64,000 nucleotides of DNA from Pyropia yezoensis. Lineage: Eukaryota > Rhodophyta > Bangiophyceae > Bangiales > Bangiaceae. This document shows, piece after piece, positions 11,248-21,858 of the stretch (positions are counted from its first letter, which is position 1; every line of letters starts with the position of its first letter). Under the pieces are notes generated by a model. It saw only the letters and a program-made list of their open reading frames with translations. It was not told the DNA's origin and did no database searches. The position numbers and the translations under genes were made by a program. The stretch covers positions 26,630,951 to 26,694,950 of the forward strand of contig CM020620.1 of assembly GCA_009829735.1 (NCBI GenBank). The letters are read 5' to 3'.

Positions 11248-11676
11248 ATGTCGCCTACCCGTGGCGGAGCCGGCCATGTAGCTGGAACTTCCTCAGGACC
11301 TGATGCGGCGCGGCTGCAGGCGGTTTCTCCCAGCGAGGGGGGGGGGCATGCGTCGTCGCCAGGGAGGGAGCCTCCCCCTGTGGAACCGTCTGCGCGGGCC
11401 TGTGAGCTTTTTCCTTCTCTATCTGGTAAAAAACTGGCTTCCCAGTTGATGTTGGCCATCCCCGGTCTGTCTCGTATGACTGAGGATGCTCATAAGCTCG
11501 AGGAGGCGGCGCGCAAGGTGGTAGAGAAGAAGCAGCGCGCGGATAACCGCGCTCGAGAAGCCCTCGTCACCAGGGACCGGAGGGTGAGGGGACCAATCAA
11601 ACCAGTACAAAAACAGTGTCTCCTAGGTTGTGCGCGCCGCCAGCGGACGCGCTTGAGTTTGGCAGTGCTTCCGTAG
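11248..11676 (+). CDS. Unrecognised 142-codon frame in AT-richer island
   Basis: From the ATG at 11248 the frame encodes a Gly/Ser/Pro-rich N terminus and then a helical, charged part (EDAHKLEEAARKVVEKKQ). The latter is non-repetitive and reads more like real protein than the surrounding frames. It follows a C-rich leader of the sort seen before other starts in this window. I do not recognise the sequence. It could be the N-terminal stub of a retroelement gag, a small host gene, or chance. No downstream pol-like sequence follows. Confidence 0.22.
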   Translation: MSPTRGGAGHVAGTSSGPDAARLQAVSPSEGGGHASSPGREPPPVEPSARACELFPSLSGKKLASQLMLAIPGLSRMTEDAHKLEEAARKVVEKKQRADNRAREALVTRDRRVRGPIKPVQKQCLLGCARRQRTRLSLAVLP

Positions 11677-11935
11677 GGCAGAACGGTTCGAATTCGCGAG
11701 GGAAGAGTAAACACTGAGCCGTACTGGAATTCTCTTGACACGTATCGTACTCGAGATGGGCCTTGAAGGCCCATGGCAGAGCTGGTTGATTTAGGGGCAT
11801 TACACGTGGCAGCCACATATTGGGGGCCGCGCTACGAGATGCTCACTCACAGAGGACAAAAAAAAACAACAACATCGGACTGAGCTCACTCTCCTCTCTC
11901 CAGCGTTTTTTTATTTTTATTTCTTTGAGGAGCCG

Positions 11936-12006
11936 TAGAGAACCACCTCGTCTGGTGAGGTGGTTAGTTGTTGGGGCAGACAGGCTAGTGTCCGTACGGT
12001 TCTCTA
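11936..12006. ncRNA. Possible structured RNA: nested inverted repeats
   Basis: A perfect 9-base pair, TAGAGAACC (11936-11944) with GGTTCTCTA (11998-12006), closes a 71-base segment. Inside, AACCACCTC (11941-11949) pairs perfectly with GAGGTGGTT (11957-11965) across the loop GTCTGGT, and GACA/TGTC can form a second small hairpin. The two long stems share four bases, so they compete or form a junction. No tRNA or snRNA consensus fits. It may be an RNA or a transposon foot. Confidence 0.3.
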
Positions 12007-14288
12007 GGCCAAGACCTCTTGCTTGATGTATTGGCCCGCCGTCACGGCCATTGTCATGCCACGCTACACATATCGTGCTCGGTGTGCACTCCGTGTGTAT
12101 GTATCTATGCATGCTTCACAGTCGTTTCTTATCATGTAGGTATTGTGCTTGTGCTTGTCTCTCCAGTGCGTCATCGTGCATGGGCCTACAGAGCGTTAGT
12201 CCGCAAGAGAAGACTTCGAACTCCGTCTCCACCAAGCCACCCACATTCGCCAGTCCACGGCACTGTGCTGGTGTCCCAAGTGCTGTCCGCCAGGTCTCGC
12301 GGCATGGCGGCGGCAGCGGCGGCAGCGGCGGAGACAGCGGTGGCGCTGGCGACCGGGGCTGCACCATCAGCGCCGGCCACTGACGTCCGCTTCCGGCCGT
12401 CCTTTTCGTGGTCTCTCCGAGGCACCGCAGGGACAACAGCAGCGGAAGACGGGAGTCGGCGACCAAAGTAGTCGCGGGGCGGTGGTCGCTTCGTGGCATG
12501 ACCTCCACACCCAGGCTTTGTCTATGGGGCACTGTGAGCGAAGGAAAGAGGAAGAGAAGTGCATAGAGAAGGCATGGAAGCATTGCCAGAGGAGCTGTCC
12601 GGACAGAGAGAAAGATTAAAGCAACTCAAAAATAGAGGATTACGTCAACGACGGTGCGCATCGCGCAGGCGGCCTGTACGGACCAGTGCCCGCGGGCCGC
12701 TGCCCAAGACTGGGAAGGACACGTCGTGGAAGGCAACGGTGACCAAGATTGGTTGCTTGAGGAGGGGAAGACCCCCACGTTCATTGCAGTGCCTCTTCGC
12801 CGCCGCCCCGCGGTGGCGGCCGCGTCTGCGCGGCGGGCGACGAGGCGGCCGCGTCGGCACGCTAGGCGGGTTCCTGCTCTATTTTTCCCCCGGCACCAAG
12901 GTCACGAGCGAAGGGACGCCTGAGAGAGGATCATGTCACCCCTCGTCTTCCCTGCACGCGAGACACATGTGGCGACGGCGGGTGGCGGTGGAGGTCTCCT
13001 CACCCTACTCTCCGTGTTTCTTTCTTTCTTTCTTCTTGCCCCTCTCATCTCTTTGTTACACCCACCGCGCCCCGCCCCGTCCCGCCAGCCGCCACGCCGT
13101 GCCGCATTCTCGTATGGCATGGCGCCTGCTTCGCCACGACCACCACCGCCGGGCCGCGCCTCCTTCGCGTCGACTAACGCACCGCTGCATGTACAGTATC
13201 TGGCAGGTGTAGCCGACCACCGAGCGCGTCCGCGCCCCGCGCGGGGAGCCGCATGGGCGCAGACAGGATGCGCGGGCCGTGGGTCCGCCGCAGTGGCGGC
13301 GCAGACATTGGGGCAGCGTCGCGCTTTCTGGTGCCGCGTGCTGGGACACCCACCCCATCAGAGCGAGCGGTTCGCGCAGGGTGCCGCCCCCCCCCCAGCA
13401 GCCACCCTCAGGGAGAGCGGGGCTCGCCACGACTGTAAAGAAGCGTCGATGGGCCCATCTTCTGATGGGTGACCACTGTCTGAATGGAATCAGAACACGT
13501 TTTCATTGTATAGTTTGTCAATCATCATTTTATTCGCATTTTCCACGAGACCTAGCTCTCCTTGCGGATGGAGTCCAATGATTGGCCAGTTCACTGACAA
13601 TCACCGTAATATATCTCATGATTTTGAATGTTACGTCCAGTTTTGGAACTTTATCAAAAATAGTGCTGAAAGCACCTGCCCGAGACTGGCCAATTGGAAG
13701 GAAACGCCTACGGGGCTGCCTGCAGCTTGGCCACGCACGCGCGTGTCTGTCGCCGCCGCGGTTTTTACCACAAGGCGCGCCGTGACGGGGGGGTGTGTGC
13801 GAGTGCGCGCGCGCATGGAGGGCGCACCACCAACCATACCGGCCAGTAAACCCCCCTCTCCCCCCCCTTGCTGCCGCGGCAATCCCTCGCTCCCCCCGCG
13901 CGCGTGGACGTCGGACCACCACTACGCCACCTCCCGCGCTCCCGCGCACGCGCATGCGCGTGCCCCGCAGCGGCGGCGGTGGTGGTGGTGGTCGCCTGCG
14001 GTCACAGCGGGTGTTGACGTGGGGGGGGGGGGGGAGGGGGGGGGAGGCGCGGCAGACAGACGGCGGGCCTGTTGACGGCGCGGTCAGGGCCCCCGCGGTC
14101 GGGTCTTTTCACTCCCTCGGTTGAGGCACGGCGCTACCTACGGCGTGAGTACCACTACCACCTGGTGGGTGCGGTTAAGTGACGGCGGGAGGGGGGGGGT
14201 GTGGCGGTCGCGGTGGTGGTCGCGGTGGTGGTCGCTGTGACGCTCGACCCGGCGGTGGCCGCCGTTGCGCGGCGGCCGCGCCCCCGCC

Positions 14289-17200
14289 ATGGGTCTCCTT
14301 GCCGCCTGCTTTGGCCGCAACGCTGGCCGGCATGACGATTGGGATGACGCGCCGCCGTCACTGTCGCAGGGCGCGGCGGTCCTGACGGCGCCGCCCACGC
14401 TGACATCTGCGGCGCGGCCACCGACGGGCTTGCCGCCTTCTGGCGGTGGCGGTGGCGGTGGCGGTGGCGGGGTTGGGGGTGGGGGCGGCGCCCACCTGCA
14501 CCTGTTTGCCAAGGCGCAGCCGCTGACGCGGGAGGCAACCAAGGATAAGCTGCGTAAGCTGCTCAAGGAGCGGCTGGACCGGCGGAGCCGTTCGGCGGTG
14601 CCGCTCGTAGATGACCTTGAGTTTGTGGTGCTGGCCAAAATCTACGCTGACGGCGACGCGGACGAGGACTTTGACGCGGACCTCCGCGGCCTGTCGTCCT
14701 CGTCGGTTGCGCACCTGCTGCCGCTGCTGCTCAACACGCTGCTGTATGGGCTGTCCTCGAGTCCACGGGGGGGGGGGGGCGGCGTGGGTGGTGGCGCCGG
14801 CGGCGCTGGCGGCGCTGGCGCTGGCGGCGTTGGCCTTGGCGCGTCGGCACCGGCGGCGTCGCGTTTTTTCGGCGGCTCCTCTTCAGCGCACGCGTTGAGC
14901 AATGGAATTGGTACGCTGGTGACAACGACAACGGGCATGAGCCGGACGAGCTCGACCGCGTCGGCGACTGCGCCGGTGCTGCCGACGCTCAACTCGGCGC
15001 AGATGCTGGTGCGGAGCGCGCTTGAGTCGAAGCTCGAGTCGTTTATCTTTGAGCGCTGCCTCCGCGACGTGCACCTTGCGCTGGCGTGCAGCTGGTTCCT
15101 GACGTCCAGCCTGTTTCTGGGACCCCCAGAGAAGTACCACCGCACCATGACACTCCTGCTGTCTATGGAGTCGGTAGTGATGATGAACCGGGACCCGGGC
15201 AACCTCTTTCGACAAACGTGCATCGCTCCGCCGGGGCGGGGCTCGAGCGGCACCATCGGGGGGGCGGGCGGGGGGGAACGGGGGGAGCCACCAGACGTGG
15301 GCGGCTCGCCGCTGACCGAGACGGACCCATCGGCGGACCCGTCAGCGCGCCCCCCCGCCGCCGGCCCCTCCGCCGGTCCCGCTGCCACCGCCGCTTCCGC
15401 CGCCGTCACCGCGCTGGCGACGACCGCGGCGAGTTCTGGCAGCGCACAACCCCCTGCCTCCATTCCCCCCCCTGTGGTCACTTCGGTAGCGGTGGCTGCC
15501 ACCGCCGCGGCGGCTGCGTCGGCTACCCCCGCCTCTGTTGGTCCCGCGCTACCCGCCTCCACTGCGAACAGCATCGTCCATGCGTCTTCGGCGGTGATGT
15601 CGCTGGATACGACGGGCGACGGCCAGGCCAACGTGGACGTGCAGTTTAACAACCTGCGGAACGGCGACGCGGCCAGCCTCCGCCAGTGGATGGTGTTGCG
15701 CAAGGAGCGGGCGAACATGTTCCACGCGGAGCTTGACATGATCAAGTGCCTCACGGACATTTCGTATGGCCTGTTTACGATTGGGCCGGACGAGCGGCGG
15801 GACGTGCTGCGGCGCGAGCTGGACAAGCTCAACGACCACATCCCCGCAGGGGTGTACATCCCCACAGACTCGGCGCCACACCGGGTGCTGCGCGTGGTGC
15901 CCGAGGAGGCGCACGTGTTTTCCACCAAGGAGCGCGCGCCCTACCTGCTCGTCGTCGAGGTACAGGACGCGGAGCCACCACCGCGCCCGCCGTCGCCTCC
16001 AGGCTCGCCAGTGCACCGCAAGGGCGGGCTCCACCATCGCCGCCGCTCGTCGGTGGCGGTGATGTCGGGCCGTTCCACAGCAACCGTGCCGTCGGGGAGT
16101 GGCACAAGTGCAGATGCGGGGGGGCTATCCCCGACTCAGTCTCCGTCGGCCGCTGACGGCAGCGGGCCTCCCGCGCTCTCTCTGGGTAGCAGCGCTGGGA
16201 AGAAGCCTGCGGCCGGTGTGGGTGGCGGCATCGACGCCGCCGGCGCTGAGCAGCAGGCCGCCTTTAACTTTATGCCACGCATGAATTCAACGGTGAGTGC
16301 GCCGCAGGGGCGTACGGATACGGGCGGCGTTGTGGAGCAGTCTCCCCCTCATTCTCCCCCGCCTCATGAGAATTCCGACTCTGCCTTCCTGGATGTCGAG
16401 GACGGGGACCCTGCCTCTGAGTCGGACCGCCGCCCCCCAGACGAGGAGCTGCTCAAGGCGATGGGTGAGCCGTGGGCGGAGAAGTGCGAGCGTATCCGCG
16501 CACAGTCCCCGTACGGTCACCTCCCTCGCTGGCGGCTGACGTCCGTCATTGTCAAGGCGCGGGATCAGCTGCGGCAGGAGATGTTTGCTCAGCGTCTGAT
16601 TGCCGAGTTCTCGCACATCTTTACCGCCGCGGGTCTTCCGCTGTGGTTGCGCCCGTACAACATCCTGGCCACGTCCCAAGACTCGGGACTGATTGAGACG
16701 GTCACGGACGCCAAGAGCATTGACGGCATCAAGAAGGCGGGTGTTGTGACGCTCGAGGACTTCTTTGTGCGCAAGTTTGGGGGCCGCGGATCGGCGCCGT
16801 TTAAGAAAGCCGTCCGCGCCTTTTGCGCGTCCATGGCGGGGTACTCTGTGGTGACCTACCTTCTGCAGATGAAGGACCGGCACAATGGGAACCTGCTGTT
16901 GGATGCGGAGGGCCACGTGGTTCACATTGACTTCGGGTTCCTGCTGTCCAACTCGCCTGGCGGTAATATTGAATTCGAGCGGTCGCCCTTCAAGCTGACT
17001 CGCGAGATGGTGGCGGTTATGGGCGGTACCAAGAGCGGCTACTTCAAGTACTTCCGCAAGCTTTGTCTGCAGGGCTACGTGGAGGCCTGCCGCAACGCCA
17101 ACAAGATCATGCTCATGGTAGATACCATGTACACGGGCAACGAAAGCATGCCCTGCTTTCTACACGGCCGTGAGTACGTGCTTGATGGCCTCCGGGAACG

Positions 17201-17330
17201 GTTTGCAGTCAACTTGTCACGGCGGGACCGGGCGCACAAGTTTGCGGGTCTGATCGAGGTGGCGAATGACCACGTGACAACCAGCTTGTACGACCGGTTT
17301 CAGCGCAGTACGCGGGGAATCCGAAGGTAG
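14289..17330 (+). CDS. PI4KB: Phosphatidylinositol 4-kinase type III beta (Pik1/PI4KB)
   Basis: This 1013-aa lipid kinase makes PI4P, mainly at Golgi/TGN membranes. The C-terminal 300 residues carry the catalytic domain: GEPWAEKCERIR near residue 726, LPLWLRPYNILATSQDSGLIE, the catalytic loop MKDRHNGNLLLD at about 861-872, the metal site VHIDFGF at about 878-884 and the closing TTSLYDRFQ. The wording (SNSPGGNIEFE, FKLTREMV, GYFKYFRKLCLQGY) is specific to the type III beta branch rather than alpha. Residues 70-300 hold the PIK-accessory (LKU) helical segments, broken by Gly- and Ala-rich inserts; residues 330-440 and 560-690 are disordered Ser/Pro/Ala linkers. The start at 14289 gives MGLLAACFGR, which could be N-myristoylated at Gly2 and palmitoylated at Cys7. 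This differs from animal PI4KB. The gene has no intron, and the stop is followed by a second TAG. Confidence 0.95.
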   Translation: MGLLAACFGRNAGRHDDWDDAPPSLSQGAAVLTAPPTLTSAARPPTGLPPSGGGGGGGGGGVGGGGGAHLHLFAKAQPLTREATKDKLRKLLKERLDRRSRSAVPLVDDLEFVVLAKIYADGDADEDFDADLRGLSSSSVAHLLPLLLNTLLYGLSSSPRGGGGGVGGGAGGAGGAGAGGVGLGASAPAASRFFGGSSSAHALSNGIGTLVTTTTGMSRTSSTASATAPVLPTLNSAQMLVRSALESKLESFIFERCLRDVHLALACSWFLTSSLFLGPPEKYHRTMTLLLSMESVVMMNRDPGNLFRQTCIAPPGRGSSGTIGGAGGGERGEPPDVGGSPLTETDPSADPSARPPAAGPSAGPAATAASAAVTALATTAASSGSAQPPASIPPPVVTSVAVAATAAAAASATPASVGPALPASTANSIVHASSAVMSLDTTGDGQANVDVQFNNLRNGDAASLRQWMVLRKERANMFHAELDMIKCLTDISYGLFTIGPDERRDVLRRELDKLNDHIPAGVYIPTDSAPHRVLRVVPEEAHVFSTKERAPYLLVVEVQDAEPPPRPPSPPGSPVHRKGGLHHRRRSSVAVMSGRSTATVPSGSGTSADAGGLSPTQSPSAADGSGPPALSLGSSAGKKPAAGVGGGIDAAGAEQQAAFNFMPRMNSTVSAPQGRTDTGGVVEQSPPHSPPPHENSDSAFLDVEDGDPASESDRRPPDEELLKAMGEPWAEKCERIRAQSPYGHLPRWRLTSVIVKARDQLRQEMFAQRLIAEFSHIFTAAGLPLWLRPYNILATSQDSGLIETVTDAKSIDGIKKAGVVTLEDFFVRKFGGRGSAPFKKAVRAFCASMAGYSVVTYLLQMKDRHNGNLLLDAEGHVVHIDFGFLLSNSPGGNIEFERSPFKLTREMVAVMGGTKSGYFKYFRKLCLQGYVEACRNANKIMLMVDTMYTGNESMPCFLHGREYVLDGLRERFAVNLSRRDRAHKFAGLIEVANDHVTTSLYDRFQRSTRGIRR

Positions 17331-19641
17331 TAGTAGGGTATGTGGTGTGTTGTTCTCTTTTTCTCGTCGAGGGGCGAGGGGTGGACAACCGACTACATTA
17401 TTTCTCTCCATGAAGCACACTTCAGTCAGGCTTCCTACATTTAGATGCGCAGGGATCTGTATCCGTAGGAAACCGTGGACATGCAGCGAGAATGCGGAGG
17501 CATATCGCCCCATCCGTTTCTTGCGTGGAAGTAGCCCCCTCCCCCATATTTTTTCATACACGACTCACGTTGGCCTCGCCCGTAAATTACTCGTGTACTG
17601 GTTGCGAACGTCTGGCTCACTCGTCTCCTGCCACGTGTTGGAGCCTCGTGATGAACCCCGCGCTGGTCGGAGAGACGTTGAGCGGGCGAGCGGTGCAAAT
17701 CCCCGGCTCTTGATGTCGACCACCTCGCGTCCACCGGATGGGCGTTGCGTCGAGCGCCGACGACATCCCGATTCTCTCGGCTCGCCGTCCCTCCCTTTGT
17801 TCTGTCTAATGCGGCGGCCAACCAAGAGCGCCCACTTTGCCCCGCCTCCTCACCCGCCGAAGGTGGCCTTCCCCGCCAGACCCATCCCACGTCGACGCTG
17901 GCAAGCACAGACCCCCCCGCTCTCCCGCCCCTCGCGAAGAGAAACTAGTCCTGGCTTGCCGCGTGTGCACCGCGGGCGACGGCACCTTCCTGCCAGCCGG
18001 TCCCTGGTCGCGCGGGATTTCACCGCAAGCGCTCAGCCGGCCACAGCAGACGGTGACACCCGTGTACTTCTTCGCGCCCCACCTCACCTTGAGGCCACGA
18101 CCCGACATTGGGCCTTGGTGTTGGCCCTCTTTCCTACTGCTGCCGCCACGCGTGTCCCCCCGCGGTGTCTGTTCCCTCTCTATGGTCCACAGCACGATAT
18201 GGAGGGTTGGCGGCCCCGTGGTCACAGATGTGTGCACGTGTCGGTCGCCTGCGGGCCCCGATGGGGGGGCCATGAGCTAGCGCACCTGCGGCACGGGGGT
18301 GTCAGTCCCGCCACGACCTTCCCGCGCTCCCTTTGACCCCCCCCGCCTCCGCGCAAGCTGCCAGCGGCCCAGGTCGTCGACTAGTTTTTTTGGTCACGCC
18401 TACACTGCCGCCGCCGCGCTGGCTTGGCACCCGCGCCGCGGGGAGGTAGCGTGGCCCAGAGAGTCAGAGCGCGCGCGCCATATCGGGTCGGCCTCGCGGG
18501 GACGCGTGCGACCCGTGGGGGCTCCTCCGCTCCCCCCCCCCTCCCCTTTCCTCAGCCTCCCCCCCCTCTGGGCAGGTCAGCGTGGTCAAGCCTTGACGGG
18601 TTCCCCCGCGCGGTGTGCCCCCCCGCGCGTAGGTGTCGCGGCAGGCACGGGCCAGCCCAGCTGTTCGGCGGGCCGAGCCAGCGGGCTGCGCGCGGCACTG
18701 GCCAGCAGGTGTGGACCTGTTGCTGTTGGGTCCGCGGTCTTGGCTTCTTGCACAGCCACGTCGGGCGCGGGAGTCAAGGGTGGCTTGAGAGAGTGAGCGG
18801 GAAAGGGGGTGGGAGGGGGGGGGTGAAGTGCGGCGGGCGGCGGGGGACGGCCTCTTTGGCGACTCGTCCGCGCCCGCCGGTGGGCCCTGACCGCGCCGTT
18901 CTTGTCGTGGGGCGGCAGGTTCTTGGCCGCGTGTCGGAGCGGCCGCACCCCCCAGCCAAGGGAGCCAATCAGTCGCCTGCACTGAGGGAGCGGGCGCTCA
19001 AGTCGGCCAAGTGTGGCCGTTGGGTCCAGGTCACCAGCCTGCCTGCCTACAGCCCACACCTCCCCGTCGGTCGGGCGAGTAGAACCGGGGCCAGGGGGGT
19101 CCCTCCGCGGGTCGCTTTCCCGGGGCACCGATATGGTCGGGGCCCAAAGGGGGTCATCCCACCCCGCGACATGGTGTGTCTGCCGGTTCGAAACACCATC
19201 CACGCTCAGCATGCAGGCGCACGCCAGTCAGGCCCCCTTCATCCCCCCACCGCGATGGTTGTCAACTTGACCACCCGCCTCTGGCGGTTGTGTCCACCGC
19301 AGGTGCAAGCGGCGTTCGAGGTGGTGTGTGCACGTGTGACGGTGTGAGCCGGCCGACACTTCCGGATGGTGCGGGGGGTGGGAGGCGCGACAGCACCCTA
19401 CGGGGGACGCTGCGCGCGGCGCACTTGCGCGTCCAGCGCCCCTACATTGCGCCAGAGAGGTCATAAAGCGGCCGCTCCGGGGCCCAGCCAGCGGCGAACC
19501 GTTTGCACCTTCCACACAACTGGCTTGCATTCTCGTCGAGTGAGCACCTTGCCCCCGTCCACTTCCCCTCCTTCTCTACAAAAGAGGCGCCATCCTCTTC
19601 CCCTCTCCCTCCACCCCACTCCATCCGCCCACCTCACCCCA
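17331..19641. other. Spacer between PI4K and TALE genes
   Basis: This is 2.3 kb of sequence between two plus-strand genes. 17330-17650 is AT-richer and probably contains the PI4K 3' UTR and terminator. The rest is GC-rich with many overlapping Arg/Pro frames and no recognisable domain. The final 100 bases before 19642 form a C/T-rich leader. The TALE frame is open upstream to about 19366, but that extension lacks domain content and looks like leader. Confidence 0.45.
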
Positions 19642-21858
19642 ATGCAGCCCGCCGTGAGCATGCAATCACGCCGGTGGTCCGCCATGGAGCGTCCGCTCGG
19701 TCACTGGGTCCCTGGCTCCGCCTCTGCCACCGTGTCAGCAGTGCCACCTCTATGGGGTGCTGGCTCCATGCCGACGGTAGCTGCGGGTGAGGCTGCACCC
19801 GTGACTTCGCCCTCAACCTTGTCGCCCATGACGATGACGCCCACTCTTACGCCGTCGGGGTCGGCCAGCACCATTGGCTCAACGACGACTGGGGGGCTCA
19901 CTCTGCCACGCCTTCCGCCGCTCCACTGGGGGCGCCGACATCCCGCAGCGCCGCTACCGGCTGCCTCAGAGGGCAGACTATCCCAGCCACCGCAGGTGGC
20001 CTCGACGTCGTCGGGAGCTCCCGCGCTAGCGCTTCCCCGACCCATCCTGACGCTTCCACCTCTCGGCCGCGTTGGAGGAGGAGTGGGACTTGGGGGGGGC
20101 ATGCAGCCATTGTCCCCACTGAGTTCGCTTCCTACCACACCTGTGGGCGTGATCGGGGGGGCGTCGCGGGCTCCTCAGCTCCCCCCCCTGCGACCCGTAC
20201 TGCCTTCAATGACGCGTACGGTTGAGGGCATGTCGACGACCAAGGACGGGACCTCTCGGAGTGGGGATGACCGCCTTGTGGCAGGCAAGCGACCCAGGAC
20301 GTTGGGTCCTCCACTCGAGCAACCCAGGCGTCAGAAGGCTACTGAATCGACAAGACGACCGAGTGAACCCGCTCGACCACCCCAGCCGAGTGGTCACCGT
20401 CAAGGCAGCAATCCCAAGCCTACAACGGAGCGGCCAACCAAGAAGTCTCGCGTGGCGTACCAAGTTCCCGCGCCGCCACCGCCGCGATTCGAACGGGCTC
20501 CCACCAGGAAAGCCTCTGAAGCTGTACTGGCGAGCCCGTGTGTGGCGCCAGCCATCCAGCATTCGGAGATGTCGTCCTGTGCTGACCCACCGTCTCCGCC
20601 ACCTCCGCCCAAGGCAGGCGCGCCGCTTACGCCGCTCGACCCGTTCCCTCAAGAGCTCGCTAGAGCTGCTCGCGACGCCGAGCTTGCCGTCCACAAGTGC
20701 GCACTTGCCGGATCGTGGGGCCAGTTTAGCGGCCTGCCTCTTTCACGAGGGATGCGCGACGACGCCAGACAGCAATCTACTGCTGCAGCGGTCACTGCCA
20801 AAGCAATGACGCCTCCCGTCCCCCGTGATGTCGGGGATGCCGGCTTCCCCCCCAACGAGGAGGTCGACCTTATGCATCTCGCCGACAGTCTCAGCACTGT
20901 TCTTCCCGCTGAGCGGGCCACCATCCTCTCTGCGGCAGCTCAACAGCTTGGCGCCATCCGCGCCGCATATGCTGCATACTGCGGTGCGGCTGCGCTGGAG
21001 GAGCTATCCCAGCGAGCATACCGCTTCGTTCCTCCTGCCGAGGTGGCTGGGCGGCGCCGATGGATCACGGAGCGTTTTGCCGCTGCCCGCCGGCGGGTGC
21101 TGGGCAAGTACGCCGCGTACGCGCGGGTGGGGCGTTTCTTTCTTGGCAACGCTGCCGCTGCTCCATCCTCACCCGGTCTGTCGGGTGCCGGGTCAAGCAG
21201 CACCGGAGGTGGGGCGATGGGGGCCACAGGCCGCAAGGCGCGACCCAAGGGAGGCGTCCGCCGCGGCGGCCTCGATGCGCGAGTAGCGGGGCGGCTCAAG
21301 TGCTGGTTGCTTGACCACATTGAACACCCTTACGCCAGCCGCGCAGAGAAGCAAGCACTGTCCGCCCTCACGGGCTTGACTGTTCTGCAGATATCCAACT
21401 ACCTCATCAATGCGCGCGTACGAGTGGTGTCACCTCTGACGGCTGACTTGATGGGCTCGACGGGTGGGCCTGACGAGGAGGGGGACGACAGTGATGGTAA
21501 CAAGGGGACCAGCGACACAACCGACGGGGAAGAGGCGCCCGACCGGGCGGCGCGCGGTGATCCAGAGCGAGTGGACGGCAGCCGCAGCGGCAGCACCGCA
21601 GACGACGCTTGTGGCGGTGCCGGCCCGTCAGTTGGGACAGGTGCTGCTCGACGCAGCCGTCGAAGTGCACCTGCTTCTGCTACCTCGCCAACGTCAGGCC
21701 CCGACGCGCGGTTTGTTGACGAGCACAGTCGACTGTTGCTGCGGCTATTTACTAGCTCATTGGCGTCGGCGAGACCCTGCTTGCCGCCAAAGAGCAGCGG
21801 TGCAGCGGTCACGCTACCAAGTGGCATCTGGACGCCAGGCGTACCACGCCACTGCTGA
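19642..21858 (+). CDS. TALE-class homeodomain transcription factor, atypical helix 3
   Basis: This 738-aa protein has a three-residue-extended (TALE) homeodomain at about residues 540-600. The HPY triad of the TALE loop is present in LLDHIEHPYASRAEKQALS, followed by TGLTVLQISNYLINARVRV. TALE proteins normally have SNWFINARRR here. Asn51 and Arg53, which contact DNA, are kept, but the near-invariant Trp48-Phe49 is Tyr-Leu. A Lys/Arg patch (TGRKARPKGGVRRGG) just before the domain could be a nuclear localisation signal. Residues 1-330 are Pro/Ser/Thr-rich, and residues 400-520 are Ala-rich and helical but do not match KNOX or BEL domains that I can recognise. The C-terminal tail is acidic. In algae, TALE proteins control the haploid-diploid transition as heterodimers; that role is inferred. 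ATG 19642 was chosen after the C-rich leader. Confidence 0.85.
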   Translation: MQPAVSMQSRRWSAMERPLGHWVPGSASATVSAVPPLWGAGSMPTVAAGEAAPVTSPSTLSPMTMTPTLTPSGSASTIGSTTTGGLTLPRLPPLHWGRRHPAAPLPAASEGRLSQPPQVASTSSGAPALALPRPILTLPPLGRVGGGVGLGGGMQPLSPLSSLPTTPVGVIGGASRAPQLPPLRPVLPSMTRTVEGMSTTKDGTSRSGDDRLVAGKRPRTLGPPLEQPRRQKATESTRRPSEPARPPQPSGHRQGSNPKPTTERPTKKSRVAYQVPAPPPPRFERAPTRKASEAVLASPCVAPAIQHSEMSSCADPPSPPPPPKAGAPLTPLDPFPQELARAARDAELAVHKCALAGSWGQFSGLPLSRGMRDDARQQSTAAAVTAKAMTPPVPRDVGDAGFPPNEEVDLMHLADSLSTVLPAERATILSAAAQQLGAIRAAYAAYCGAAALEELSQRAYRFVPPAEVAGRRRWITERFAAARRRVLGKYAAYARVGRFFLGNAAAAPSSPGLSGAGSSSTGGGAMGATGRKARPKGGVRRGGLDARVAGRLKCWLLDHIEHPYASRAEKQALSALTGLTVLQISNYLINARVRVVSPLTADLMGSTGGPDEEGDDSDGNKGTSDTTDGEEAPDRAARGDPERVDGSRSGSTADDACGGAGPSVGTGAARRSRRSAPASATSPTSGPDARFVDEHSRLLLRLFTSSLASARPCLPPKSSGAAVTLPSGIWTPGVPRHC

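Larger units (their letters stand above)
10101..14288. other. Long spacer with AT-richer island, possible decayed insertions
   Basis: This is a 4.2 kb spacer between two plus-strand genes. 10101-10400 is G-run rich. 10560-12550 and 13430-13720 are clearly AT-richer, and the first of these holds a TATA-like ACATATAAATTT at 10857-10868. A plausible but unproven two-exon plus-strand frame starts at ATG 12056, could splice from about 12095 to 12167 (CTCTCCAG acceptor) and ends at 12471 with an Ala-rich body. A minus-strand Ala-rich frame at 12186-12425 overlaps it. The last part (13740-14288) is G-rich leader for the PI4K gene, with a GTGAGT at 14144 that may begin a 5' UTR intron. I recognise no product here. 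Confidence 0.4.

Noticed and set aside
11680-11700. GGTTCGAATTC resembling a tRNA T loop
   Set aside because: Stems do not pair and no A box is present.
17347-18336. 330-codon frame after PI4K
   Set aside because: Pro/Arg/Ser composition without structure, and starts inside the probable PI4K 3' UTR.
19176-19200. B-box-like GGTTCGAAACACC upstream of the TALE gene
   Set aside because: No A box at the right distance and no tRNA stems.
19366-19641. N-terminal extension of the TALE protein
   Set aside because: Open in frame but without domain content; it precedes a C-rich leader and an ATG like those of other genes here.
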